Assembly: GCA_033239125.1 (NCBI GenBank)
Contig: BSWB01000002.1
Location: 155,916,409-155,980,408, forward strand
Origin: Fagopyrum homotropicum
Lineage: Eukaryota; Streptophyta; Magnoliopsida; Caryophyllales; Polygonaceae
Direction of reading: 5' to 3'
Length of the DNA: 64,000 bases
The notes below the pieces were generated by a model that was given only the letters and a program-made list of their open reading frames with translations, did not search any database and had not been told where the DNA came from. The translations under genes were made by a program, and so were the position numbers. Positions 1 through 10,636 of the stretch are shown here, one piece after another; position 1 is the stretch's first letter, and the number at the start of each line of letters is the position of its first letter.

Positions 1-9
1 AATTATATA

Positions 10-16
<7 letters not shown>

Positions 17-92
<76 letters not shown>
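17..92. repeat. (TA)n microsatellite
   Basis: Uninterrupted TA dinucleotide run of about 76 bp near the left window edge. Lengths of such runs are prone to assembly error. The next 230 bases are AT-rich with no gene. Confidence 0.95.
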
Positions 93-97
<5 letters not shown>

Positions 98-321
98 AAC
101 CTTAATTACATAAACCATGGTTCCATATATTTTTATATTAGGGGTCGTTTTAATGTTCAGTTTTATTTAAGACCTTTTTTTTCCATCAAGAATATGTAAA
201 CTATCATTTATTTAAAAATATCATTTTCTATTTTTATTATCTTTTACTTTCCATTATAATATTATCTTCCAACTCACTTTAATTAATAATTAGATTTGTT
301 TTACAATTTATTAAAGCTAAT

Positions 322-349
322 CCCGCACACGGTGCGGGTATTAGACTAG
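322..349 (+). mobile_element. Candidate Helitron 3' terminus
   Basis: A perfect hairpin lies at 322-338 (arms CCCGCAC and GTGCGGG, 3-nt loop). Seven bases later comes CTAG followed by T at 346-350. A short GC-rich hairpin just upstream of a terminal CTRR followed by T is the known 3' end structure of plant Helitrons. The boundary coincides with the start of the first tRNA-Cys repeat unit at about 350, which supports an insertion edge. The 5' end (TC) is not in view, probably left of the window. Confidence 0.45.
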
Positions 350-978
350 TATTTATATAATGTCTAAGTTAGAAGGAAAAAAATAAAAATATGGTAAAAA
401 AATAGGGCTTAAACGGGTTCGAACCGATGACCTCTTGATCTGCAGTCAAATGCTCTACCACTGAGCTATGAACCCTTATAATTTACAAAGTACTACAATT
501 GAGAAAATTAGAACATTCATTACATCTTAAATGAATATAAAGATTTGATGTTATTGTGAATCAAATTTTAAATACGAGAGCTAATGTTATTTTTAATTAA
601 GGGTGAATAAGTCGTAAAAAATATTTTAAAATATTTTATTAGTAATTTAATTACCGAAACTCTAATTTTTTGTACAGTCTTATGTCACATGGTTTGTTCC
701 ACTCTTGATACATTTCTAACCTTCTAAAAATATAATGGACTAACTTTTAAGTCACACCTATTCTTATTCTTTGTCTTTTTGTTTTTGTGTGTTGTTTATT
801 GACTTTACAATTAATCGGTCAAATTATTATCTTTTTTTTCTGTGTTCGATATTGACTCTTTACTAGAATGTTCTTGTATTTGTGAGATTTAATACGCAAA
901 TTTTAGTCCTCATCAGTCATATGTTTGATCCACTCTTGATATTTTATCCTTTTAACACAACATATTGGATGAACCTAT
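350..978. repeat. tRNA-Cys tandem unit A
   Basis: First of three roughly 630-bp direct repeat units that each carry a tRNA-Cys sequence plus shared flanks. The tRNAs of units A and B are offset by 629 bp, and the flanks align base by base with scattered substitutions. This copy is uninterrupted and shows the pre-insertion state of the site (about 783-800) where unit B is split by a retroposon. Confidence 0.8.
404..475 (-). tRNA. tRNA-Cys (GCA), possibly decaying
   Basis: The minus strand folds as a 72-nt tRNA: 7-bp acceptor, D-arm GCTC/GAGC, anticodon stem TTTGA/TCAAG with loop CTGCAGA (anticodon GCA), T-loop TTCGAAC. The B-box GGTTCGAACCC is intact, and a T7 run follows within three bases, a typical Pol III terminator. 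Oddities: acceptor pair 6-67 is C-A and T-stem pair 50-64 is T-T, both unpaired, so function is uncertain although identity is clear. Confidence 0.8.
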
Positions 979-1440
979 ATTTATATAATGTCTATGTTAA
1001 AAGGAAAAAAGTAAAAATATTGTAAAGAAAATAGGGCTCAACCAGGTTCGAACCGATGACCTCTTGATCTGCAGTCAAATGCTCTACCACTGAGCTATGA
1101 ACCTTATGATTTACAAAGTACTACATTTGAGAAAATTAGAACATTCATTATATCTTAAATGAATCTAAAGATTTGATGTTACTGGTGAATCAAATTTTAA
1201 ATACGAGAGATAAATATTATTTTTAATTAAGGAAAATAAGTAGTAAAAAGTTTTTTAAGAATATTTTATTAGTAATTTAAGTACCAAAATTCTAATTTTT
1301 TGTACAATCTTATCTCACATGGTTTATTCCACTCTCAATTTTTTTTCTAACCTTCTAACAAAATATAATGGACTAAGTTTTAAGTCACACCTATCCTTAT
1401 TCTTTGTCATTTTGTTTTTGTGTGTTTGTTTATTTTATTT
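979..1440. repeat. tRNA-Cys tandem unit B, left part
   Basis: Second copy of the tRNA-Cys unit. It matches unit A up to about 1440, where a retroposon begins. The remaining roughly 200 bp of the unit resumes at 5893, so the intervening 4.45 kb is an insertion into this copy. Confidence 0.75.
1033..1104 (-). tRNA. tRNA-Cys (GCA), second copy with A1 change
   Basis: A 72-nt minus-strand tRNA sequence, near-identical to the first copy, with the same anticodon loop CTGCAGA and B-box GGTTCGAACC. The first acceptor base is A instead of G, giving an A1-C72 mismatch, while pair 6-67 is restored to C-G. The T-stem keeps pairing only through G-T wobbles. A TTTT run lies just downstream. It is likely a duplicate gene that is drifting; transcription may persist, but 5' processing and charging are doubtful. 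Confidence 0.7.
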
Positions 1441-2158
1441 TATTTCATTTTTTTGATAACGGAAAGTGGTTCGATCCCATAGACGGCGCGTCGACTATTG
1501 GATCGAACGGTCAAAAAAATCGACAAACGGATTAACCGTCATGAATGACCACAAACAAAGAAGAAAAAGAAAATACAAAAATACATCATAAAAACTCTAA
1601 AGCAGGGAAGTCTTCAAGGAAAAGCAGATTATCTAGTCCGCCAGAAGCGTTGAGCATGAACGTTCATCTTCGAAGGAAATACACAGGCAGGAAGCCTGAG
1701 GAACAACTGAGGACACCTTAGATTTGGACTGCAATAAAGTCGTTAGGAGTCGATCACACATCCACGCCTCCTTCTCTACAAACACTCGAAATGCCACCAA
1801 AGACAACATCACAACAAAGAAGACAAAGCTGCATCGCTCGGGTATCGTGATATAAAATGTGTACAACTTTGATGGTTTAAAGAGTACCATTTACAAGGGA
1901 AAACATTGTTCAAAACGAGTTGGTTAAAAAATGATTAGAAAGAATTGTTTTAATGGATTTTTAAACTATTTTTTTAAGAAAAAATTCTATAACTTATTTT
2001 CAAATTTGTTGTTAAGGTGTTTAGTTGGACAATAATAATTGATTAAAAAGATATGTTTTAAAGGATTTTTTTTGTTGGATCTAATCCATTTTTTTTTTGT
2101 TTTTTTCACAAACAGTTATTTCAGCAACCAACAACAACAACTTGAAATGAAACTCAGT

Positions 2159-3755
2159 TTTTTTTTTGGTGGGAAGGAGAGTCAGTGGTCTCCGGCACAT
2201 CTAGACGCACTTTTTATTCATTGAAAAAAGAGCTAAGTAGTCATCACACGCGGGATAGCTCGATCCCTTACATCATCAAGTAAAAGATCAATTATACCAT
2301 CCGGCGGGTCACACAATACACTCAATCCAATTGGAAAGTTCAAAGCTAAATTAGTAGCAAAATCCGAAGCTCTATTCGTCTCTCGGAAGGCATGACAAAA
2401 TTGGATATTCTAGTCTCTTTTTAGAAAGTCTTGGCACATACGTACCAGACTAACAAGAGGGTGTTGAGGGGCGATGTGTTTCTTAAGAAGTTGGACACTC
2501 AATTGGGAATCAGTTTCCATAATTACCGATCGAAAGCCCAAATCCCAAGCAATTCTAAAATCATGGACCATGCCCCATAGCTCCGCCATAGATATGGTCC
2601 TATGGAACATATTCCAAGGTTGGTATCAAATCCAATCAACTACTCTCCCACACTATTTCTTACCACTCCTGCTGCCGAAGCGTGCCCACTCTACTTCTTG
2701 GAACCATCCATGTTGACTTTGATGAAACCATTCGGAGGGGGCTTCCATGCGACGTAAACAACACTTCTCGTCTTGCTGCTAGGCGAGGTAACTCTTCTAG
2801 CCCAAGCATCAACGTATTCCTTGGTTGTTGCTTGAATGAAGTTGCTTGTATCTCCACTGTGGACCGTATTATTGAAAATCTTCTCGTTTCTCCCCTTTCA
2901 AACCCACCACATCCCAACTGCAAAACATTCACTCCACATACAAATATTTATAAAATTAGCTTTAGAAAATAAGTTACCTCTCAGCCAAGCATAAAAGTGG
3001 GAGTTGAAGAAAATGTCGTTGAAGCTAGCAGTCCGTAACCCTCGCCACATTTGCTTCGTCTTTGAGCAGTCTCGGAAGGGGTGGGACATCGTTTTTTGTT
3101 CTTGGTTACAAGCAGCGCACACATCTTCATTGCACATGTGACGCCGTTTTCTTTACGAGTTACAAAGAACGTAACTCCCCTTTTAATCAACTTCCAAACG
3201 AAAATCTTGACCCGCTCATGCACTTGAAGTTTCCAAATCAGGGTGTATAATCTAGAATCAAGAGTTTGCAAGTTGTCGGCACTAAACAAGGCTCTATACG
3301 CAGAAGAGGTGGAAAAATTGTCATCCGGTGTGAGGCTCCAACTCATCACATCAAAGTAGAGGTGCCCTTGGTTGTTAGCTTGGTCGGAGGACACGCCTAC
3401 CTGAGTCGTCGGGGTGATAGACGCCAGCTGCAACAACATTTTCATGGGTAGTTTGCCTGCCAAGAACTGCCAGTCCCATCCGGTATTGTCAAACCAGTAG
3501 TCCCGAACCATTTTGAGTATCTCAGTAGGCTCTAAAGGATGAGTAGTGTGAGAAATGAGAGGCTTAACGTCGGCCCAAGGGTCCGTCTAAAATCTAATGG
3601 TTTGGCCATCTCCTAAGTTCCTTCTAGCGCCAATCCGGACCACCTGGCTACAGACCTGTAGAGACTCCAATCCAAACGGGAGAAACAATCCTCTGAGGTG
3701 AAAAAGAGTTGCGTTGATATTTGCTCCTCAAGAATCTAACCTAGAAACAGTCCTC
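2159..3755 (-). mobile_element. 5'-truncated LINE fragment (zf-RVT and RNase H part)
   Basis: Flanked by a perfect 16-bp target-site duplication tgaaatgaaactcagt (2143-2158 and 3756-3771), with the poly(A) side as a T run at 2158-2167. Minus-strand translation gives the zinc-binding reverse-transcriptase C-terminal region (WKL, VKIFVWKL; about 3000-3511) and an RNase H piece (MAELWG, METDSQLS; 2410-2610), broken by frameshifts and stops. The 3' end matches the 3' end of the long LINE at 30885, so both are one family. Coding remains are nonfunctional. Confidence 0.85.
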
Positions 3756-4989
3756 TGAAATGAAACTCAGTGTTTATGATACAATTGATTATATAGTGTA
3801 ACTGTGTATTGAATATGTTAAAAGAAAAAACAACAACAACAAACGGTAGTCATTAACATCCAATATGATCAAGAGATATTGAAAGAACAGGAACGCATTG
3901 GTATGCAACTTTAAATACATGAATCGATTCGCAATCCATGCATGTTGGGGACTAACAATTTGTTCGTTTATGATGATTATGGGCTTTAAGGCCTCATTAA
4001 AAATTTGTTTCTTTTGGTAGGTCAGTATTGTCGTCGTTAGTGTACACGAGGGTGGAAACTAGTATTTCCATAACAGAAGTCATTGCTTGTGTATTGTTAA
4101 GGAAAAGCCCCGACTTTGATTTATTTGAGAATATTGAGAAACAGATATGTAAACAATACAAAGATGTGTTCAAATAAGACCAACATTCTCTATCAAAATA
4201 TTCAAAAGCACCGTTTGAGAATGTAGCACATGCGCCTATTCTGGTATGCCGAAAAGAGTGAAAAGGTCTTGTAAACACCTTGTTCTTGATTAGGTTAAGG
4301 AAGAAATGAACGGAACCCTGTTGAAGAACCCACTCATGGCAAGGGGTTTTATTCTAACTCTTCCGAGTTGTTGATGGATTGAGGCAAGATTCACTAGAAA
4401 TCGCAAAAATAGATGAGTGAATTGGTTAAGTAGGTACTTTACGTAACATTGAGTATAAAGTAGGTACCTTTTGTTTTCTATTTAACAAAGTAGGCACCAT
4501 AAATTATGATGAAAAAGATTTAATCAAAAATTATAAAAGAAATTACCATGTAAGTCAACATTCTCTCTCCTATCTCATTTAATTATTTTCCTAATTAAAG
4601 ATTTAAAGAAATATGTTGTTAGTCAAATAAGAAATGAGATAATAATTGATACTAAAATCTCTCCCTAATTATTTTCCTAATTAAAGATTTAAATAAATCT
4701 ACTCTTTAAATATTTATTTATCATAATTAAAGAAATATATTGTTATTAATTTCGTGGTTATGTACATATGCTGATACATAATTCCAATATAGTTGGGACG
4801 TGAAATTTGTGTACATATGAACATATTAATGTTTCAAGTTTCAATTGAGGATCCGTGATGAATACATAATTTTTGCGACTTTCTACATAACGATTAAGTT
4901 TATGTAGTACAAGTGTTTGTCATTTTGACAATGTTTGGTTACACAAATTCGTCATTTACAGAATTTTTGGTTATACAAGTCTTTTATGT

Positions 4990-5200
4990 ATTAACATTGT
5001 GTAGTTGAAATTGTGTAATTGAAATTATGTATTTACATTGTGTAATTGAAACTGTGTAATTGAATATGTATGCCCAATGCATTTTATGTAGCTGATATTT
5101 GTGTTTTATTTATTAACATTGTGTAATTGAAATTGTGTACGGACATTGTGTAATTGAAATTATGTATAAAAATTGTGTATTAAATATTGTGAATCGTCAA
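4990..5200. repeat. Imperfect ATTGTGTAATTGAA repeats
   Basis: The words tgtgtaattgaaa and acattgtgtaattg recur about seven times in this AT-rich stretch of the R1 body. They look like a decayed minisatellite. No gene is seen between 3772 and 5892. Confidence 0.6.
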
Positions 5201-5892
5201 AAGAATACACGAAGTTTGATTAGTCTAACTGGTATAGGGGAGAGAAGAATCTTTGAATTTCCATATTTTTAGCCATATCCACTCATATTTATCTTTATTT
5301 TTTAATTGTAAAAATAGGGTGTCTAGTTAGTCTACAAGTTACAAAAAGTGTCTTATTTCACCAATCTTCTCAAAAGAGATTGGATCTGAGAGCAGTTTTA
5401 GGGTTGGATTTGTTGAGATGTTGATGACTCCCCCAAAACTAGAGTCGTCTCCATCTCTATCTTTTAGGGCTTTCCACAAGGAAAGAAAACGTCAAAATCA
5501 TTCCAAGAAGTTGTTAGACACTTGAAAAGTGATTTAGTGTTGTAGCTTTGGATAAAGGAGCAAGGGATTGAGCAAAGAAGACCGAAAAGCTCCAAAGACA
5601 AGCGTTCTCAGATCTCGATTTTCAATTATGAATACGATCTTAGAGGTTTGAGGGATTAGATTTTCACTCAGAAGAGGGGGTAGGGTTAGATTTGGAAAAC
5701 TTCGTTTTTGATTCAATGAGAGCATCAACGAAATATTGGATCAACATACCAATACTTAGGATTTGTGTGGGTTTCTTAGCAACAAGAGAGGAAGAAGACA
5801 TGGATTTAAGGGTGAAAGGGGTTGCCTTTATTCAATTTTTGAGTTCTGAGCAAGTCTTTTTGCCATTGAAGAGGAGGAAGAGGGATTTCCTC

Positions 5893-6560
5893 AGCTTGGT
5901 GAGAGGTTTTGTGTGTTGTTTATTAACTTTATAATTAATCGGTCAAATTATTAATCTTTTTTTTTTCCCGGTGTTTGATATTGACTCTTTACTACAACCG
6001 TTTTTGTATTTGTGAGATTTGAGACGCACGCTTCAGTCCTCATCAGTCATATCACATATAGGTGATCCACTATAGATATTTTATCATTCTAACACAACAT
6101 ATTGGATGAACCTTTATTTCATAACACTAATTGCTCTCACTATTTTATCACAATAAAAATAAAAATAACTATAATTATAGCAATATATATATAATAAATA
6201 AATATGATAAAAAAAACAAGAGAAAAAATATTGGAAAGAAAAAATTAAGAAAAGGGTCCAACCTTCTAACACAACGTATTTGATGTATCTTTAATGCATA
6301 TCATCGTGTTCTCGTTGTAATATCACAAGAAAAATATTTGTAAATTTATATATTTTAAAATCTAATACAATAGCTATGTTAGAAGAAACAAATTAAAAAT
6401 ATTGTAATGAAAAAGGGCTCGATCTCCGGTCAAATTCTTTACCACTAAGGTATGAACCCTAACATTCATGGGGTACTACATTTGAGAAAAGTAGAACATT
6501 TAATATATCTTAAATGAAAAGAAAGATTTTGTTAGTAATTTAAGCACACAAATTCTCTAA
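5893..6560. repeat. tRNA-Cys unit B (right part) and unit C
   Basis: From 5893 to about 6130 the sequence resumes unit B after the R1 insertion (landmarks aattaatcggtcaaatta, then acacaacatattggatgaac). After about 200 bp of AT-rich filler, a third unit begins near 6360 and carries the tRNA-Cys remnant at 6414-6459. Confidence 0.7.
6414..6459 (-). pseudogene. tRNA-Cys pseudogene (T-arm deleted)
   Basis: The 5' acceptor half and D-arm (GGGTTCATACC, GTGGTAAAG) and the 3' AGCCCT end align with the two upstream tRNA-Cys copies. About 26 bases covering the anticodon 3' side and the whole T-arm are missing, and the anticodon region reads CCGG instead of TGCA. No B-box remains. A dead third copy in the same tandem unit. 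Confidence 0.75.
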
Positions 6561-6565
6561 GTTCC

Positions 6566-6792
6566 TAGAGCTGATACATGAGGCAAACTACGCGAGCTCG
6601 ACTTGTCAAATGTCCGGCTCGAACTCGGTTTGTTTATAAACGAGTCGAGTTTGAGCATGTCAATGTTCAGCTCGTTCGGGTAAAACTCGGCTCATTCGGC
6701 TAAAATAACTCTATATGAGCATTATTTTAGACAAGCTACTAGGACTCGGCTCGGACTTTTGCAACGCGTGCATCACACACGTATGTATCTAG
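6566..6792. mobile_element. Decayed GAGCTCG-type MITE ending in a Helitron-like 3' end
   Basis: The left edge TAGAGCTGAT resembles a hAT terminus. The core has repeated GCTCG/CGAGC words and the palindrome gtttataaacgag, like the element at 13119. No matching right terminus or target duplication was found. The right part (6763-6792) has an imperfect hairpin CGCGTG/CACACG followed by CTAG-T, the arrangement of a Helitron 3' end. The two may be independent insertions. Confidence 0.4.
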
Positions 6793-7159
6793 TAATTTAA
6801 AATGAGGCCTCCCATATCTTCGTTTATCGAAAGGGTACATAAGTGTCATCTTGGTCTTCTTATGCCCCAAGCCTTCATTATTTGTTACATGACTCTTCTA
6901 CGGAACCTACATGCATCCTTACTTGGCATTTCGATCTAAGTATCTTGTTGACTTCGTCTCCATCTTCTATCTAATATGTGCTTGTTTCGATTCAAAAGTA
7001 CTTCAAAGTGCACCTAAAAGTCCAATGCAAGGGGAAGTAGACATCCATAGGCAATAAAAGCATATAATAAATATAAGGATGCAAATATAAGACTAAACTA
7101 ATCCGAAAAACATCTAATACTAAGCATGAAAACATACTATCAACTATTAATTTGAAACG

Positions 7160-9426
7160 GACATTGTAAACAATGCAATATGCGAATAACTCGTACAAGA
7201 TGAAAAAACACTCTCTACTGTTCATAGGGCAAAGAAACCCTTCCTCCAAACCCTAGCCATCCGCTGCCTCTTCTCCTCCACCCCCTATGACTTCTAAAGA
7301 GCCTCAAATCAAAGCAAAACACCCTCATAGCAGAGATCCGGCCCTTGCACCACCGTTGTTTTCGATCAAAGATCTCAAAAAGCCTCAAAACAACCAAACG
7401 ATTTGTGGGGAATCCGTAACACCGCCGCTGGTTTGCTCGACTGCACTCGAGCCTTTCTGTGGAGTGATTGACTCCTTATCTTCTTCAACGCTCGTCCTCT
7501 TCGATCTCCTCAAGTTTCTCTTGATCGATCCGTTTCTCGCTCTCCTCACCCCGTTCGTTCTGTCGGAGGGGCGTTGTAGGGATTTCTCTGGTGGGCTGTC
7601 GGAGGGGCGTCTTTCCGCTTTGAAAAGTCCAGGAAGTTCAGAGTTTTTCTTGGTGAAGTAGGGCTTTCTCTGTCAAAGCTTTGTGAAACCAGATATTCTT
7701 GTGGTTAAAAAATACCTACCAATAACAATCTAATTTAAGGCCTTAAAGCCTCTATTCTTTAAACAAGGTCGGTATTTTGAAAGACTATTAACAAAGATTA
7801 GTATTAAGCTTCTTAACACATAATTCACCCATTTTTTTGCTTTAAGGGGGTTTAACAATTGTCAGTATTCTATTGGTGGCTTTTAACCTCAACTTGTTGC
7901 TTGAAATCCTGTAAATGTCGGACCTAGGTTATCCTTGGGATACTCCGTTGTACATGACAATCCAAACAACAAACGTGAAGACTTTTAACCCCAACTTCAA
8001 TAGCTCTTAACCAACAAGGTACGAGTTTATTTGTTCAAACATAAGTCTGTGATGGACTTGATGGTTCCCTTTTAATACACCAACATTTTCTAGAAGAAAA
8101 TTCATGAACCGATGATCTCAATCAAGTGGGATAATCAAGTGGGATACCAAATGCCTAAGGCAGAGAGGCTTTATCTTGCTGATGAATTACCTGATCAGTC
8201 TCAAATCCAACCACCGCTCAACCCTTAGTGGTATTTAAGCTTAGTGGTGTTTAACCTGAAAATCTATGATAATCTCAATCAATTTGAACAAATGAAGTAA
8301 GTCTAATACTGGACATGTAACCCTTATAACCATGTCGATAGAGTTGTTCCTTTCCTTTTTCTTGCTTCTTTGATTTTTAACTCTCTTTGTCTCAGCCTCT
8401 TACTTACAAATTGTTTTTAACATGATAACCATCAATTGGGCTTAAACCCGTGTTCTATGGGAATAAAAATCCCCTTCAAAGCAATATACTCCAAAAAAGA
8501 CCTTATCATATTAAAAAAAAACTCGTTTCTTTAACCAATTTCTTTCCTCCGGGAAACCAATTGGCTAAATTTAACCAAAAAATTCAAAGCAATATGCTCA
8601 AAGTTACCTTTTTTAAGAGGTATTATCACTTAAAATACACAAATCTCACCATGAATTACCCTTTCTTATGCAAAAGTATGTCCAACTACAAAGTCATATT
8701 TTCCTACCCTTCAATCATAATCTTTCCCATGTCTTTTATCACAAGATATTACAACATTTCAATAACAATTGAATCAATATTACGAGGAGGTCTGTCTTGT
8801 CCTAAGGCCTTCTCTCTTGTGGCCTAACGGCTCCAATTTCGGCATAGCGGCCCCAATAACACCAAATTTGATAAGAAGTAATCTATTTCAAAATCAAGTG
8901 AGTTTAGACTTATTATCACAAACTACCAAAGGTTCAGTGTTGGCTACCAACTCTTCTCGAACTATGTTCTCCTTGTAAATCGCTATTCTTTAAACTATCA
9001 AAGTTGAACACATTTTTACATCACGATATCCATGTGTTGCAGCTTCGTCTTCTCTATTTTGATGTTGTCTTTGGTGGCGGTCCAAGTGTTTGTCGAGAAG
9101 GGGGCGTGTATGCGTGATCGACTCCTGACGGCTCTGTTGTAGTCCAAATCTGAGGTGTCCACAACTGTTCCCCAAGCTTCCTGCCTGTGTACTTCCTTCG
9201 AAGATGAACGTTCATGCTCGTCACTTCCGACTGACTGGATCATTCTGCTTTCCCTTGGAGACGTCCCTGCTTACGGGTTTTTATGATCTATTTTTGTGTT
9301 TTCTTTTTCTTCTGTGTTGTGTTCTTTCATGACGGTTAGTCCATTTGCTGATCCTTTTCGGCCTTTCGATCCAATAGTCGGTGTGCCGTCTATAGGATCG
9401 AATCGCTTTCCATCATAAAAAAAAAA
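7160..9426 (+). mobile_element. Retroposon R2 (TSD-bounded, plus strand)
   Basis: Flanked by an 18-bp duplication aactattMatttgaaacg (7142-7159 and 9427-9444, one mismatch) with a poly(A) run at the right end (9417-9428). The last part (about 8930-9416) is the 3' module shared with R1 and R3, including the stem-loop TTCGATCC/GGATCGAA (9365-9372 with 9395-9402). The region 9050-9280 still reads like the end of a decayed ORF (motif CDRLLTALLQSKSEVST in R3; here interrupted by a stop). The 7160-8900 body has no recognisable reverse transcriptase or host gene. About 2.27 kb, close to R3. Confidence 0.6.
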
Positions 9427-9444
9427 AACTATTCATTTGAAACG

Positions 9445-10636
9445 CTCTTACTTATACAATTTTTACCTATTTATTCTTGTTTCTTTGATTGTTTTTATTA
9501 TCTTTCTCAAGTCTTTTATAACACCTTTATCAACCAAAAAGTGAAAGATCAAAGAACAAAGAACAAGACTAACCACTAAAGCAATTCATAATCTACCATG
9601 CATGCATGGGAGATAATCCACAAAAAAGAGTTAAGATGTGGAGGATTTGCATGTTAAAGTGAACCTATATACAAGTTTTTTTGGGTTCCATCTAAAACTA
9701 ATTGGCAATAGGAAGAGTAACGCCAGGACTTTTTCATAAACGATTTTCATTTATTTTTTTTGGTTTTTTTTTCTTTCTAATCGTTATATTTTCGTAGACG
9801 ATTGAATCATACATGAAAGGATTGTGTGGAAGTGGAAGGAGAAGACAAAAGAAATTACACTACAATAGGGTCAATTTAAGATACTCTAACTGGTAATATG
9901 CATCTAGTGGATAACCATTATCTCATTTTCACTTTCAAGCAATAGTACTAAAACAAGCTAGCTGGATAAAGCATTCAAGCCTGACAATGGACAGCCATTT
10001 TTCATTCGTAATGCTAACATCATACGGTAAATTGGTTCTTTCAAGAAAGTAAAAACAATGCACCTAAAAGGAAAGCCTCTTGAAAGTTTGATTTCTTGCA
10101 AAAGTTTTAACTACTTTTTCAGACAAAGTTGCTTTTCAATGAGAATGTAGGCTCAGATTTAGAGCCTTTGGCTAATGTCAACCAAATTCAGACCAAATTG
10201 CAACTCTATATTAGGGCTGCCTTTGTACGGACTCTAATCGAGTCGAACCCGAACCAAGTTCGAGTAACTCAACTCGTAAAACCTTCAACAGTGAAAGGGA
10301 CAAAAACTGTTTCCCTTTTGCCAAGTACACCCTTATTCCAGGCTTTTGATTTAGGGTATTGTGTAGTATAAGAAAATAGGGACAGTAGTTCAGCAAATTC
10401 ATAATGTCATGAATTATACAGTTTAACGGCAAACATACCCTTTTTACAGATTTTCTCTAAGGCAATGGTAGTTGCCTATTAACCTAGAGTGAACTGATGT
10501 ACATTCATTGAACTTACAACCTGCCTCAACTAAATTTACAGAGAGGCTAACCCATCATAAACTTGATCATGGCGGGTGAAGGTAAAAATCGACGAATTGG
10601 ATATGTACCGGGATTGGGTTTTTTCGGTAATTTATG
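9445..10636. other. Intergenic; 3' flank of the membrane-protein gene
   Basis: AT-rich with no supported gene. At 10206-10290 there is a short relic of the GAGTCG/CGACTC-word MITE type (TTAGGGCTGCC start) without a second terminus. The part just below 10637 should hold the 3' UTR of the minus-strand gene. Confidence 0.5.

Larger units (their letters stand above)
1441..5892 (-). mobile_element. Retroposon R1 (TSD-bounded, minus strand)
   Basis: Insertion into tRNA-Cys unit B. The site sequence ttttgtgtgttgttta is present on both sides (about 1424-1440 with one extra T, and 5893-5908) but only once in unit A, as expected for a target-site duplication. The poly(A) side is on the left (T-rich at 1440-1455), so the element reads on the minus strand. 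Its last 480 bp (1448-1925) are the 3' module shared with R2 (8930-9416) and R3 (37165-37625), including a stem-loop at 1469-1508 (GTTCGATCC/GGATCGAAC). A LINE (2159-3755) inserted later. The body at 3772-5892 has no recognisable ORF. About 2.8 kb without the nested LINE. Confidence 0.6.

Noticed and set aside
3997..4278. 93-codon minus-strand ORF (MFTRPFHSFRHTR...)
   Set aside because: Gene-like composition but no family match, in the R1 body and without splice partners that I could find; left as part of the retroposon.
7287..7661. 124-codon plus-strand ORF with a Pro-rich start
   Set aside because: Inside retroposon R2; no recognisable family. It may be a decayed 5' part of the element, but there is no support for a host gene.
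8450..8827. 125-codon plus-strand ORF
   Set aside because: Lys/Asn/Ile-rich, no domain motif, lies within the body of retroposon R2; consistent with chance in AT-rich DNA.
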